NCBI GenBank assembly: GCA_964355675.1
Contig: CAYHEC010000009.1
Span: 69,422-133,421 of the forward strand
Length of the DNA stretch: 64,000 bases
Origin: CAMBDS01 sp964355675
GTDB taxonomy: Bacteria > Electryoneota > AABM5-125-24 > Hatepunaeales > Hatepunaeaceae
Reading direction: 5' to 3'
Under the pieces are notes generated by a model. It was not told the DNA's origin and searched no databases. It saw only the letters and a program-made list of their open reading frames with translations. The stretch's first letter is position 1; the number at the start of each line of letters is the position of its first letter. This document shows, one piece after another, positions 24,112-33,406 of this stretch. The translations under genes and the position numbers were made by a program.

Positions 24112-26271
24112 GTGGCAGAGAGCTTAACAGCTACACCAATAAATGTACGCACCAACGGAAAGGCAAAGTCGTTGACCGGCAAAGGCGTCGAAAGTAATCC
24201 CAAGATCGATTTGGCAATGATCCGAAATATCGGAATCATGGCTCATATCGACGCCGGAAAGACCACCACGACTGAGCGAATCCTTTATTATACAGGCCGT
24301 ACCTATAAGATGGGCGAGGTCCATGAAGGGACCGCGGTGATGGACTGGATGGATCAGGAACGCGAGCGAGGCATTACAATCACCTCAGCTTCGACCACCT
24401 GCCCCTGGAAAGACTACCAGATCAATATCATCGATACGCCGGGACATGTTGATTTTACCGCCGAAGTCGAGCGAAGCCTTCGCGTCCTTGACGGCGCGGT
24501 GGCAATTTTCTGTGCTGTTGGTGGCGTTGAACCACAGTCTGAGACCGTTTGGCGGCAGGCCGATCGTTATAATGTCCCCCGCATAGCTTATATCAACAAA
24601 ATGGACCGCTCCGGCGCTGATTTTTATCGCGTCGTTCGTATGATTAAGGAACGTCTCGGAGCAACGCCGATCCCACTTCAGATACCGATTGGCCAGAGCG
24701 AACTTTTCAACGGAATGATCGACCTTATTCGCATGAAGGCAGTCACCTTCCGCGAAGACAGTTTTGGATTACATGCCGATGATGGTGATATCCCGCCCGA
24801 TATGATTCAAACGTCCTTGATTTGGCGTGAAAAACTTCTCGAATCTGTCAGCGATATCGACGATACCTTGATGGAGAAATTCCTTGAAGGACACCCGATA
24901 GCTGTTGAGGAGATCGTTGCCGCGTTGCGTCAAGCGACGATTCAGGGCAAAGTTACTCCGGTTCTTTGTGGATCGTCATTTCGTTTTAAGGGCGTACAAC
25001 CGCTCCTTGATGCAGTACTGGATTTCCTGCCAAGCCCTCTGGACGTCAAGGCTGTAGTCGGTCATCACCCACAAACAGAGATTCAGGAAGAACGTCCCGC
25101 CGATCCCAATGGAGCCTTTTCGGCGTTGGCCTTTAAAATCACAACTGATCCTTATATGGGTCGATTGACGTACTTCAGGATTTACTCGGGCAGTATTCGC
25201 TCTGGCGAACAGGTTCTTAATTCAACTAACGGCAAGCGAGAACGTTTTAATCGCATTGTCAGGATGTTCGCTAATAAGCGTGAAGACGTCACCGAGGTTT
25301 TTGCCGGGGATATCGTTGCCGCCATTGGCTTCAAAGATACGCGAACTGGCGACACGCTTTGCGATGCGAAGCACCCGATAGTCCTCGAGAGAATGAACTT
25401 CCCCGAACCAGTTATTTCGATAACAGTTGAACCTCAAAGCCAACTTGATCAGGATAAACTCGCTGAGGCGCTAAGCAAACTTTCCGACGAAGACCCGACA
25501 TTTCGTGTTCGCACCGATCCTGAATCAGGCCAGACTTTAATCGCCGGAATGGGTGAGCTTCATCTTGAAGTTCTCGTAGAACGAATGAAACGCGAATTTG
25601 GCGTACTTGTTCACCAGGGTCGGCCTCACGTCGCTTACCGCGAAACGATCACTCGCGTGGCCGAAGCCGAAGCCAAATATGTCCGCCAGACCGGTGGTCA
25701 TGGCCAGTATGGTCACGTCAAACTACGAGTCGAACCAGGCGAAAAAGGAAGCGGTTACCACTTCGAGAATAAAACTGTTGGCGGCACTATTCCCCGTGAG
25801 TACATCGAACCAGTTAATCGCGGCGCGCGCGAAGCTCTCGAAAATGGGGTATTGGTTGGCTACCACCTGATCGACGTAACAGTAACATTGCTTGACGGCA
25901 GTTACCACGAGGTTGACTCCTCAGAATTAGCCTTCAAAATCGCTGGATCAATGGCGGTTCAGGATGCAGTAAAACGTGCCGGTGCAATTATTCTCGAACC
26001 GATTATGAAGCTCGAAGTTGTCACTCCGGACATCTATCTTGGGGATGTTGTCGGCGATCTGAATAGCCGTCGCGCCCGAATTATGGGCATCGACGTTCGC
26101 AACGATGCACAGGTAGTTCTGACCGAATCGCCACTTTCGAACATGTTCGGTTATGCAACTTCGCTAAGATCGCAAACTCAAGGACGAGCATTGTTTACGA
26201 TGGAATTCCTTCGTTACGAACCAGTTCCAACGCACATTCAAACCGAAATGATCGAAAAGCATTCGCGATAG
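24112..26271 (+). CDS. fusA: Elongation factor G
   Basis: 719 residues. The G1 motif AHIDAGKT is at 44-51, DTPGHVDF follows, then NKMD. The translocation GTPase is complete, with domains IV and V (GHGQYGHVKL, DGSYHEVDSSELAF). The N-terminus carries about 30 residues more than most EF-G proteins when started at GTG 24112. No later start has a better binding site, so the extension is uncertain. Confidence 0.96.
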   Translation: MAESLTATPINVRTNGKAKSLTGKGVESNPKIDLAMIRNIGIMAHIDAGKTTTTERILYYTGRTYKMGEVHEGTAVMDWMDQERERGITITSASTTCPWKDYQINIIDTPGHVDFTAEVERSLRVLDGAVAIFCAVGGVEPQSETVWRQADRYNVPRIAYINKMDRSGADFYRVVRMIKERLGATPIPLQIPIGQSELFNGMIDLIRMKAVTFREDSFGLHADDGDIPPDMIQTSLIWREKLLESVSDIDDTLMEKFLEGHPIAVEEIVAALRQATIQGKVTPVLCGSSFRFKGVQPLLDAVLDFLPSPLDVKAVVGHHPQTEIQEERPADPNGAFSALAFKITTDPYMGRLTYFRIYSGSIRSGEQVLNSTNGKRERFNRIVRMFANKREDVTEVFAGDIVAAIGFKDTRTGDTLCDAKHPIVLERMNFPEPVISITVEPQSQLDQDKLAEALSKLSDEDPTFRVRTDPESGQTLIAGMGELHLEVLVERMKREFGVLVHQGRPHVAYRETITRVAEAEAKYVRQTGGHGQYGHVKLRVEPGEKGSGYHFENKTVGGTIPREYIEPVNRGAREALENGVLVGYHLIDVTVTLLDGSYHEVDSSELAFKIAGSMAVQDAVKRAGAIILEPIMKLEVVTPDIYLGDVVGDLNSRRARIMGIDVRNDAQVVLTESPLSNMFGYATSLRSQTQGRALFTMEFLRYEPVPTHIQTEMIEKHSR

Positions 26272-26366
26272 TCACGCTCGACAGATCAAAACAGATATTT
26301 ATACTTAAAATATAGCAAGCCAACCCGAACTGGGATTTGGCAAAAACCAGACCGGAACATTAAGAG

Positions 26367-27557
26367 ATGGCAAAAGAGAAATTTGTGCGGAATAAGCCGC
26401 ACGTCAATATTGGTACAATCGGTCACGTAGATCACGGCAAGACGACCTTGACGTCAGCGATCACCATGGTGCTCGCCAAGAAGGGTCTTTCCGCAATTCG
26501 TTCGTTCGATTCAATCGATAACGCTCCCGAAGAGCGCGCTCGTGGCGTAACGATCAACACGGCTCACATCGAGTATTCGACCGAGAATCGTCACTACGCC
26601 CATGTTGACTGCCCCGGGCATGCCGACTATATCAAGAATATGGTCACCGGCGCGGCTCAGATGGACGGCGCGATAGTAGTCGTCTCTGCCGATGACGGCC
26701 CGATGCCTCAGACCCGCGAACATATCCTTTTAGCTCGTCAGGTCGGCGTACCGCATCTCGTGATTTTCATGAACAAGGTCGATCTTGTCGATGATGCGGA
26801 GATTCTTGATCTTGTTGAGCTTGAAATGCGGGACCTTCTGAATCAATATCAGTTCCCTGGCGACAAGACACCCATCATCCGTGGGTCGGCTTTGAACGCG
26901 ATGAACTATCCCGACGACGATGCGCACACCGCGTGCATCATGGAACTGATGGACGCAGTTGACAGCTTCATACCGGAGCCTGTACGTGCGATCGACAAGC
27001 CTTTCCTGATGCCGGTCGAGGACGTATTTTCGATTACCGGTCGCGGGACTGTAGCGACGGGTCGAATCGAGCGTGGGATCATCCACGTCGGCGACGAAGT
27101 TGAGCTTGTAGGTTTTGTTCCCACGAAGAAGTCAGTCGTGACGGGCGTAGAGATGTTCCGTAAGCTACTTGATGAGGGTCGTGCGGGTGATAACTGTGGT
27201 TTGCTTCTTCGCGGGATCGACAAGGAATCGATTGAGCGCGGTCAAGTGATAGCGGCGCCGGGATCGATCACGCCTCACACGAAGTTTGAGGGCAGAATCT
27301 ACGTGCTTTCGAAGGAAGAGGGTGGTCGTCATACGCCGTTTTTCAAGGGTTATCGACCGCAGTTTTACTTCCGAACGACGGACGTTACTGGGGCAGTCGA
27401 GCTTCCCGAGGGCCGTGAGATGGTCATGCCGGGCGACAACGTCGATATCAAGGTTGAGCTTATCGCCCCGATAGCGATGGAGGAGCAGGTTCGCTTCGCC
27501 ATTCGAGAAGGTGGCCGCACGGTCGGCGCTGGTATGGTGACGAAGGTGCTTTCGTAG
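26367..27557 (+). CDS. tuf: Elongation factor Tu, second copy
   Basis: 396 residues. The protein matches the copy at 5767 except for a final Ser instead of Ala. The DNA is identical for about the first 1,090 bases, including the 9 bases AAGAGATGG at the start, and differs only near the 3' end. It follows fusA as in str operons. A hairpin and two retropepsin-like genes come directly after. Confidence 0.98.
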   Translation: MAKEKFVRNKPHVNIGTIGHVDHGKTTLTSAITMVLAKKGLSAIRSFDSIDNAPEERARGVTINTAHIEYSTENRHYAHVDCPGHADYIKNMVTGAAQMDGAIVVVSADDGPMPQTREHILLARQVGVPHLVIFMNKVDLVDDAEILDLVELEMRDLLNQYQFPGDKTPIIRGSALNAMNYPDDDAHTACIMELMDAVDSFIPEPVRAIDKPFLMPVEDVFSITGRGTVATGRIERGIIHVGDEVELVGFVPTKKSVVTGVEMFRKLLDEGRAGDNCGLLLRGIDKESIERGQVIAAPGSITPHTKFEGRIYVLSKEEGGRHTPFFKGYRPQFYFRTTDVTGAVELPEGREMVMPGDNVDIKVELIAPIAMEEQVRFAIREGGRTVGAGMVTKVLS

Positions 27558-27565
27558 AATATTTT

Positions 27566-27594
27566 GAGTCTGTCGGGAGATTCCCGACAGACTC
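27566..27594 (+). terminator. Strong hairpin after tuf
   Basis: A perfect 13-bp stem GAGTCTGTCGGGA / TCCCGACAGACTC with a 3-nt loop starts 8 bp after the tuf stop. The T tract is poor (GTTGTTT), so it may be a processing or stability element rather than a full terminator. Confidence 0.55.
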
Positions 27595-27625
27595 GTTGTT
27601 TACGGAATTTCTTCTGGGAGGCAAA

Positions 27626-27976
27626 ATGGGGTTAGTTTCTGTCATTGCAAAAGTATCGGGTCCAGAAGGCAGTGTGGAACTTGAATTTCTGGTCGATAGC
27701 GGGGCAACTTATTCACTGTTGCCTGAAGCAATTTGGAGGAAGATTGGTCTGAAGCCAAAAAAGGAGATGTCCTTCTCGCTTGCGGATGGCTCGAGCATGA
27801 TTCGCAAAATTTCTGAATGTCTCTTTGAATTTGGTGAAGACGAAGCCCATACGCCGGTCATCCTTGGCGAAGGTGGGGATGAAGCGTTGCTAGGAGTGAT
27901 TACGCTGGAAAACATGGGACTTATTCTTAATCCTTTCAAACGACAGCTCCAACCAATGCGCATGATAATGGCATAA
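27626..27976 (+). CDS. Retropepsin-like (clan AA) aspartic protease
   Basis: 116 residues from ATG 27626, with GGGAGG upstream. FLVDSGATYSLLP carries the catalytic D-S-G; LADGS, HTPVILGE and LLGVITLENMG match the protease behind the first tuf copy. No signal peptide. It is followed after 8 bp by a paralogue, so the two are co-transcribed. Confidence 0.75.
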   Translation: MGLVSVIAKVSGPEGSVELEFLVDSGATYSLLPEAIWRKIGLKPKKEMSFSLADGSSMIRKISECLFEFGEDEAHTPVILGEGGDEALLGVITLENMGLILNPFKRQLQPMRMIMA

Positions 27977-27984
27977 GGAGTTCG

Positions 27985-28362
27985 ATGGGAATAGTGATGT
28001 ACAGCGCCAAGGTCGTCGGTCCCAAAGGAGAAGAAGTACTTGAATTCCTTGTAGATACTGGGTCTCAATACACTCTGCTACCAAGTCTCACGTGGCGAAA
28101 ACTGGGGCTTAAGCCCAAAAGGAAGGAATCCTTCTCGCTGGCGGATGGAACACGGATAACAAGGTCTATGTCGGAATGCCAGATCACCATCGAGAAGATG
28201 GAAGGGTACACACCGGTGATTTTGGGTGAAGAGGAAGATGAAGCGCTTCTGGGAGTGATTACGTTAGAAGAGTTTGGATTATTAATTAATCCTTTCACTC
28301 GGAAACTTCAGCCAATGCGGATGATGCTGGCCAGGCGCTCACAATCCAGACGAATTAGTTGA
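27985..28362 (+). CDS. Retropepsin-like (clan AA) aspartic protease, paralogue
   Basis: 125 residues; AAGGAG at 27975-27980 precedes ATG 27985. FLVDTGSQYTLLP has the classical D-T-G of aspartic proteases, and LLGVITLEEFGLLINPF and the PMRMM tail match its neighbours. It is tandem with the gene at 27626 and probably arose by local duplication. The 180-bp gap to rpsJ is AT-rich with two TATAAT-like stretches near 28470 and 28480, a plausible but unproven S10 promoter region. Confidence 0.75.
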   Translation: MGIVMYSAKVVGPKGEEVLEFLVDTGSQYTLLPSLTWRKLGLKPKRKESFSLADGTRITRSMSECQITIEKMEGYTPVILGEEEDEALLGVITLEEFGLLINPFTRKLQPMRMMLARRSQSRRIS

Positions 28363-28542
28363 AATGGCTTTGCCGGAGCCACTTAAAAATTCCGGCACTT
28401 CTTTGCGGTTCGGGAATTGCGATGGTGCCATCTGAATTTCGTAATGTATTGGTTCAGCTTTAAAATCTTATAATATTGGCATAATATTCCCGAGGATTGC
28501 CGCAGTTATCACCCATCCAATATAATGGAGCTTTGAAAAGCA

Positions 28543-28851
28543 ATGGCGGGTCAAACTATCCGCATCAAGCTGAAGGCTTACGATCATAACTTGATCGACA
28601 AGTCAACAGAAAAGATCATCCGTACGGCGCGAGCAACCGGCGCGGCCATTTCTGGCCCAATCCCGCTTCCGACAAAGAGGCGTGTCTATACGGTTCTACG
28701 CAGTCCGCACGTAGATAAGAAGTCGCGTGAACAATTCGAGACGCGAATTCATAAAAGATTAATCGACATTTTAAACTCCTCACCGCGCACAATCGACGCC
28801 CTCATGCGTCTCGAATTGCCTGCCGGTGTCGATATCGAGATCAAGACATGA
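28543..28851 (+). CDS. rpsJ: Small ribosomal subunit protein uS10
   Basis: 102 residues, including the S10 hallmark SGPIPLPTKRRVYTVLRSPH. It lies in the 30S head and also serves as NusE in antitermination. First gene of the S10 series; its stop overlaps rplC by ATGA. Confidence 0.97.
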   Translation: MAGQTIRIKLKAYDHNLIDKSTEKIIRTARATGAAISGPIPLPTKRRVYTVLRSPHVDKKSREQFETRIHKRLIDILNSSPRTIDALMRLELPAGVDIEIKT

Positions 28852-29474
28852 TAGGGCTGCTTGGAAAAAAACGCGGAATGAGTTCCATCTTCGACAATGG
28901 ACGCCTTACTCCCGTAACAGTAATTGAAGTTGGTCCCTGCCCGGTCGTTCAAATTAAAACGACTGAAACCGACGGCTATAACGCTATACAGCTCGGCTTT
29001 GGAAAAAGAGATCCCAAGCGTACCATTAAACCGATGGCTGGTCACACCAAAAAGGCTGGAGTTGATCCGGTAAAGGTTTTGAAAGAGTTCCGCGGTTTCT
29101 CCGGCGAAGTTACTCCGGGGCAGATCTTCACCATCGACCTTTTCAAGGTTGGTGAGAAGGTCGATATCATTGGAACATCTAAGGGCAAGGGTTACGCTGG
29201 CGTAATTAAGCGCCATCACTTTCAGCGTCCAAACCAAACACACGGAACGCATGAAGCTTTCCGAGGTCCCGGTTCTATCGGATCGCATTCCGATCCAGCT
29301 CGAACCTGGCCAGGTCAGAGAATGGCGGGTCGGATGGGCGGGAGTCGAGTCACCACTAAAAATCTCCAGATAATAGGACTTGATTTAGAGCACGGGCTCC
29401 TGCTTGTCCGTGGAGCAGTCCCTGGTGCACAAGGCGGAATTTTAACGGTCTGTAAATCGAAGAAGGGGAGCTAA
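28848..29474 (+). CDS. rplC: Large ribosomal subunit protein uL3
   Basis: 208 residues, starting MIGLLGKKRGMSSIFD, with the extension that reaches the peptidyl transferase centre (GPGSIGSHSDPARTWPGQR). It overlaps rpsJ by 4 bases and is followed by rplD after 4 bases. Confidence 0.97.
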   Translation: MIGLLGKKRGMSSIFDNGRLTPVTVIEVGPCPVVQIKTTETDGYNAIQLGFGKRDPKRTIKPMAGHTKKAGVDPVKVLKEFRGFSGEVTPGQIFTIDLFKVGEKVDIIGTSKGKGYAGVIKRHHFQRPNQTHGTHEAFRGPGSIGSHSDPARTWPGQRMAGRMGGSRVTTKNLQIIGLDLEHGLLLVRGAVPGAQGGILTVCKSKKGS

Positions 29475-29478
29475 AGCA

Positions 29479-30141
29479 ATGGCGCTTGACAAAGAAAACC
29501 TTGTCAAAATCTCGCTCCCTGTAAGGCGGCTTGATGGAACTCCGACCGGAGAAACAATCGACCTTGATCCACTTCTCTTTGGACTCCCTCGCAACGATCA
29601 TGTGATGTACTTAGCCGTAAAGGTCGAACTTTCCAACAAACGGCAGGGAACACATGCCACCAAAACCCGCGATGAAGTATCCGGCGGTGGCAGGAAACCT
29701 AAGAAGCAAAAAGGAAGCGGCGGAGCTCGCGCAGGTTCAAATCGTTCACCCGTCTGGGTCGGCGGTGGGACAATGCACGGACCACAACCCCATGACCATT
29801 TGCTTAAGCTCCCGATCAAAGTCAAGCGGTTAGCTCGACGAACCGCACTCTCACTCAAGGCTCAAAAGGGCTTCATCGATATAGTCGAAGATTTCAATTT
29901 CGAAACTCCTAAGACCAAGAAAATCGCCGACGCCTTGATATCCTTTAAAACAGTTGGTCAATCAGCCCTTATTCTTTTAGACGGTAATAAACCGATGGTT
30001 GTGAAATCATGCCGGAATATTCCTCGTCTAACGGTTAAAGACGGTTTAGGCGCTTCAACTTACGACATTCTCCGCGCCCGTCACCTGATTATCAGCCGGT
30101 CTGCATTGAACAGCCTTACGGAGGGACTCGCCCATGAGTAG
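29479..30141 (+). CDS. rplD: Large ribosomal subunit protein uL4
   Basis: 220 residues. The exit-tunnel loop region is recognisable (KKQKGSGGARAGSNRSPVWV and GGGTMHGPQPHD). In many bacteria L4 also represses the S10 operon. It overlaps rplW by 8 bases. Confidence 0.96.
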   Translation: MALDKENLVKISLPVRRLDGTPTGETIDLDPLLFGLPRNDHVMYLAVKVELSNKRQGTHATKTRDEVSGGGRKPKKQKGSGGARAGSNRSPVWVGGGTMHGPQPHDHLLKLPIKVKRLARRTALSLKAQKGFIDIVEDFNFETPKTKKIADALISFKTVGQSALILLDGNKPMVVKSCRNIPRLTVKDGLGASTYDILRARHLIISRSALNSLTEGLAHE

Positions 30142-30424
30142 TCTGCTGAGCATCATCCGCAAACCTATGGTTACTGAAAAAGTAACGAGGATGCAGGAGA
30201 AACTAAATAAGTACGTCTTCGAGGTTGAGCTAAGAGCTGGCAAAATCGAAATAAAACGTGCTGTTGAGGAACGATTTAAAGTTCACGTTACATCAATTCG
30301 TACGATCACGCTTCCGGGGAAAATTAAGCGCATGGGGCGGTTCAGCGGACGACGCCCGGATCGTAAAAAAGCGGTGGTTACGTTAGCTAAGGACGAGAAA
30401 ATCGAATTGTTCGAGAACGCATAG
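30134..30424 (+). CDS. rplW: Large ribosomal subunit protein uL23
   Basis: 96 residues, starting with the region IIRKPMVTEKVT and carrying KYVFEVELRAGKIEIKRAVE. L23 lines the tunnel exit where trigger factor and SRP dock. A 103-bp gap with a small hydrophobic frame separates it from rplB. Confidence 0.96.
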   Translation: MSSLLSIIRKPMVTEKVTRMQEKLNKYVFEVELRAGKIEIKRAVEERFKVHVTSIRTITLPGKIKRMGRFSGRRPDRKKAVVTLAKDEKIELFENA

Positions 30425-30538
30425 ATGTTCGGTGAGGTACTATATTATCTGATAAGAACCAGAACAGTATCGACCATCATCGGGATCATCATCGCTATCA
30501 TCATTATCGCTATCATATTTAAAAACTATGCCAGTTAA
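30425..30538 (+). CDS. Possible 37-residue hydrophobic peptide between rplW and rplB
   Basis: ATG 30425 follows the rplW stop directly and the frame ends 11 bp inside rplB. The product begins MFGEVLYYLIRTRTV and then has an Ile-rich stretch of about 17 residues that could span a membrane, ending KNYAS. Much of it is encoded by imperfect ATC/ATCGCT repeats. No clear binding site precedes the ATG, though translational coupling to rplW is possible. It could equally be low-complexity spacer with no product. Confidence 0.3.
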   Translation: MFGEVLYYLIRTRTVSTIIGIIIAIIIIAIIFKNYAS

Positions 30539-31352
30539 ATCACATAAACCGTACACTCCTTCGATGCGCTTTACAGTATCGCCTGATTTCAGCGAACTGA
30601 CCAAGCGCACCCCAGAGAAGAGTCTTCTTCGCCCACTGCCGAAGAGTGGCGGTCGAAACAATCTTGGGCGTGTCACCTCCTTTCATCGAGGTGGTGGTCA
30701 TAAGCGCGAATACCGACTTATTGACTTCAAGCGCAATAAGGTCGGAATTCCTGCAACTGTTCATTCTATCGAATATGATCCGAATCGCTCAGCAAATATC
30801 GCATTACTCTTTTATGTTGATGGAGAAAAGCGTTATATTATAGCTCCGCAGGGTATGAAAGCCGGCGACGTGATTCAACGTGGAACCGGCCTCGAAGTTC
30901 AGCCTGGCAATGCCATGGCACTCGCCGAAATCCCACTCGGAACCTTTGTCCACAGTATTGAAATGAAACCCGGTAAGGGCGCGCAAATCGCACGGGGCGC
31001 CGGTTCAGCGGCGCAAGTTATGGCGAAGGACGGTGAATTTGTCCTTTTACGTCTGCCATCAAGCGAAATACGCAACTTCAATCGCAACTGTCTGGCTACT
31101 ATTGGCCAGGTTGGTAACATTGACCACGAGCAGATATCACTGGGTAAAGCTGGACGCGCCCGCTGGCTTGGAAGACGTTCACACAGTAGAGCGGTCGCAA
31201 TGAACCCTATCGATCACCCGATGGGTGGTGGTGAAGGACGTTCGTCCGGTGGTCGTCATCCCTGCACTCCTTGGGGTAAGCCCACTAAGGGATATAAGAC
31301 ACGGAAAAATAAATCGTCGAACCGTTATATTGTCGAGCGTCGAAAGAAGTAG
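30528..31352 (+). CDS. rplB: Large ribosomal subunit protein uL2
   Basis: 274 residues, ending in the conserved zone around NPIDHPMGGGEGRSSGGRHP, which is needed for peptidyl transferase activity. The start PVKSHKPYTPSMRFT is canonical; no obvious ribosome binding site is present in the ATC-rich leader. Confidence 0.97.
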   Translation: MPVKSHKPYTPSMRFTVSPDFSELTKRTPEKSLLRPLPKSGGRNNLGRVTSFHRGGGHKREYRLIDFKRNKVGIPATVHSIEYDPNRSANIALLFYVDGEKRYIIAPQGMKAGDVIQRGTGLEVQPGNAMALAEIPLGTFVHSIEMKPGKGAQIARGAGSAAQVMAKDGEFVLLRLPSSEIRNFNRNCLATIGQVGNIDHEQISLGKAGRARWLGRRSHSRAVAMNPIDHPMGGGEGRSSGGRHPCTPWGKPTKGYKTRKNKSSNRYIVERRKK

Positions 31353-31360
31353 TCCGCTTT

Positions 31361-31430
31361 GCAGTACGACAGACATTCTTGTCTGTCACCAATAATTTGA
31401 ATTTCTAAACAGACGTTAATGTCTGTTGTA
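31361..31430. repeat. Bipartite palindromic repeat between rplB and rpsS
   Basis: Left arm at 31361-31387 (GTACGACAGACATTCTTGTC type) and a diverged right arm at 31409-31430. It belongs to the family at 5634 and fills most of this 103-bp spacer. Confidence 0.8.
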
Positions 31431-31455
31431 TCGACTGAGTTAACGAGGCACTATT

Positions 31456-31743
31456 ATGGCGCGGTCCCTTAAGAAAGGGCCCTTTATTGACGCGAAACTC
31501 TTCGAAAAAATCGAAGTGCTTAATCGAGTCAATCAAAAGAAGGTTGTGAAGACATGGGCGCGACGATCTATGATCCCGCCAGATTTCGTAGGACACACAC
31601 TTGCTGTTCATAACGGTAAGAAATTCCTGCCAGTCTTCGTTACTGAAAATATGGTCGGTCACAAGCTCGGCGAATTTTCGCCAACGCGCACATTTCGCGC
31701 ACACGGCGGTAAGAAAACCGACAAAGCGACTAAGGTGAAGTAA
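31456..31743 (+). CDS. rpsS: Small ribosomal subunit protein uS19
   Basis: 95 residues, beginning ARSLKKGPFIDAKL and containing HNGKKFLPVFVTENMVGHKL. It sits in the 30S head with S13. A good GAGG binding site precedes ATG 31456. Confidence 0.97.
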   Translation: MARSLKKGPFIDAKLFEKIEVLNRVNQKKVVKTWARRSMIPPDFVGHTLAVHNGKKFLPVFVTENMVGHKLGEFSPTRTFRAHGGKKTDKATKVK

Positions 31744-31745
31744 TC

Positions 31746-32183
31746 ATGAGCGAAACACAAACGACTCGTCTCGAATCGAAAGCCATCGCTCGTTGGGTTA
31801 GAATTACTCCACGAAAAATGCGTCTGGTTGCCAATCTCGTTCGCGGCAAAAAGGTAAGTGAGGCTGTTGATACCCTGACGTACTCTCTAAAGCGCGCCTC
31901 GTCTCCCGTAGAAAAAACTGTGCGTTCGGCGCTCGCTAATATGATGCAACGCGATGAAGCCTCAAGGCTCGACCCATCCGAAGTTTTTATCCACGAGATT
32001 CGTGTCGATGAGGGTCCGACTCAGAAACGCTGGAGACCCCGCGCAATGGGGAGAGCGTTCAGAATCATGAAAAGAACGAGCCACCTGACAGTTATACTTT
32101 CAGCACAGGTTGCTGTAAATGAACCGAAGAAAAAACTTGCCCCGGTCCCGAAGGTAAAGAAAGTTGCTGAGAAATCTCAATAA
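31746..32183 (+). CDS. rplV: Large ribosomal subunit protein uL22
   Basis: 145 residues. WVRITPRKMRLVANLVRGK marks the N-terminal domain, and the tunnel hairpin includes GPTQKRWRPRAMGRA. The Lys-rich C-terminal tail is about 25 residues longer than usual. It begins 2 bases after rpsS. Confidence 0.96.
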   Translation: MSETQTTRLESKAIARWVRITPRKMRLVANLVRGKKVSEAVDTLTYSLKRASSPVEKTVRSALANMMQRDEASRLDPSEVFIHEIRVDEGPTQKRWRPRAMGRAFRIMKRTSHLTVILSAQVAVNEPKKKLAPVPKVKKVAEKSQ

Positions 32184-32315
32184 TCGATAGATTATCAGTG
32201 TTCGCAAGCAAATGGAACTGGTTTAAAACAGATTAGTTACGGACGTGATCGTCGTGGGGGGTAGAAATATTTCAAGCGCTAACATCGCTGGTATTCGTCT
32301 AAGATAAGAGAATTC

Positions 32316-32969
32316 GTGGGACAGAAAACACATCCCGTTGGCTTTCGACTCGGAATCAATAAGACATGGTTGTCGAATTGGTTCGATGAGCGTAAATTCG
32401 CGGACAAGTTGGCGGAGGATATTTTCCTTCGCAACTATCTCGAGAAACGTCTTCAAAACGCAAGCATTGCCCGCATCGAAATCGAGCGGACACTCAAGCA
32501 GGTCACAATCAACATCAACACTGCTCGGCCCGGCGTCGTTATAGGCCGCAAGGGTCAGGATGTCGATAAGCTTCGTGACGAGATGAAGCGGTTAACTGGA
32601 AAAGAAGTTCAGATCAATATTATTGAAATTAAAAGACCTGAACTTGAGGCATCGTTGGTTGCCGAAACACTCGCCAAACAGCTCGAGGGACGCGTCTCGT
32701 TCCGGCGTGCTATGAAGCGAGCATTGCAATCAACGCGTCGTATCGGTGCAGAGGGTGTAAAAATTACCTGCAGCGGACGCCTCGGAGGAGCGGAAATGTC
32801 CCGCACGGAGAGCTACAAGGATGGTCGTATTCCGCTTCATACCCTCCGGGCAGACATCGACTACAGCCAGAAAGTTGCATACACGGCCATGGGGACCATC
32901 GGTGTCAAGGTCTGGATATGCAAGGGAGAAATCCTGGGTCATCGCAACGAACGTGAAGCGCACAGCTAA
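32316..32969 (+). CDS. rpsC: Small ribosomal subunit protein uS3
   Basis: 217 residues from GTG 32316; the sequence then reads GQKTHPVGFRLGINKTW, the canonical start. The KH domain is shown by VVIGRKGQDVDKLRDEM. S3 is at the mRNA entry. The 132-bp gap from rplV is larger than usual and shows no gene. Confidence 0.96.
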   Translation: MGQKTHPVGFRLGINKTWLSNWFDERKFADKLAEDIFLRNYLEKRLQNASIARIEIERTLKQVTININTARPGVVIGRKGQDVDKLRDEMKRLTGKEVQINIIEIKRPELEASLVAETLAKQLEGRVSFRRAMKRALQSTRRIGAEGVKITCSGRLGGAEMSRTESYKDGRIPLHTLRADIDYSQKVAYTAMGTIGVKVWICKGEILGHRNEREAHS

Positions 32970-32988
32970 GGCAATCGGAAAACTGTAA

Positions 32989-33405
32989 ATGCTTGCACCG
33001 AAGAGAATGAAATTTCGCCGCATTCACCGCGGCAACCGCAGAGGAAAAGCTGAACGCGGTTCGACAGTAGCTTTTGGGCAGTTTGGCTTGAAAGCTCTCG
33101 AACCAGCATGGATCACATCCCGGCAAATTGAGGCGGCTCGTATCGCCATCTCTCGTCACGTCAAACGTGGCGGCAAAATGTGGATAAGAATATTTCCCGA
33201 CAAACCGGTCACAAAGAAGCCTGCCGAAACTCGTATGGGTAAAGGAAAAGGCGCTCCTGAGTACTGGGTTGCCGTGGTCCTGCCAGGTCGGGTGATGTTC
33301 GAGCTGGAAGGAGTAACCGAGGAATTGGCTCGCGAAGCGATGCGTCTTGCGGCTAATAAACTTCCTATTTCCTGTAGGTTTGTGGCAAGGAGTGAGACAG
33401 CCTGA
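32989..33405 (+). CDS. rplP: Large ribosomal subunit protein uL16
   Basis: 138 residues, starting MLAPKRMKFRRIHRG and containing RMGKGKGAPEYWVAVVLPGR. It contacts the A-site tRNA and is the last 50S protein class to join. It is followed by rpmC after 1 base. Confidence 0.97.
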   Translation: MLAPKRMKFRRIHRGNRRGKAERGSTVAFGQFGLKALEPAWITSRQIEAARIAISRHVKRGGKMWIRIFPDKPVTKKPAETRMGKGKGAPEYWVAVVLPGRVMFELEGVTEELAREAMRLAANKLPISCRFVARSETA

Positions 33406-33406
33406 T

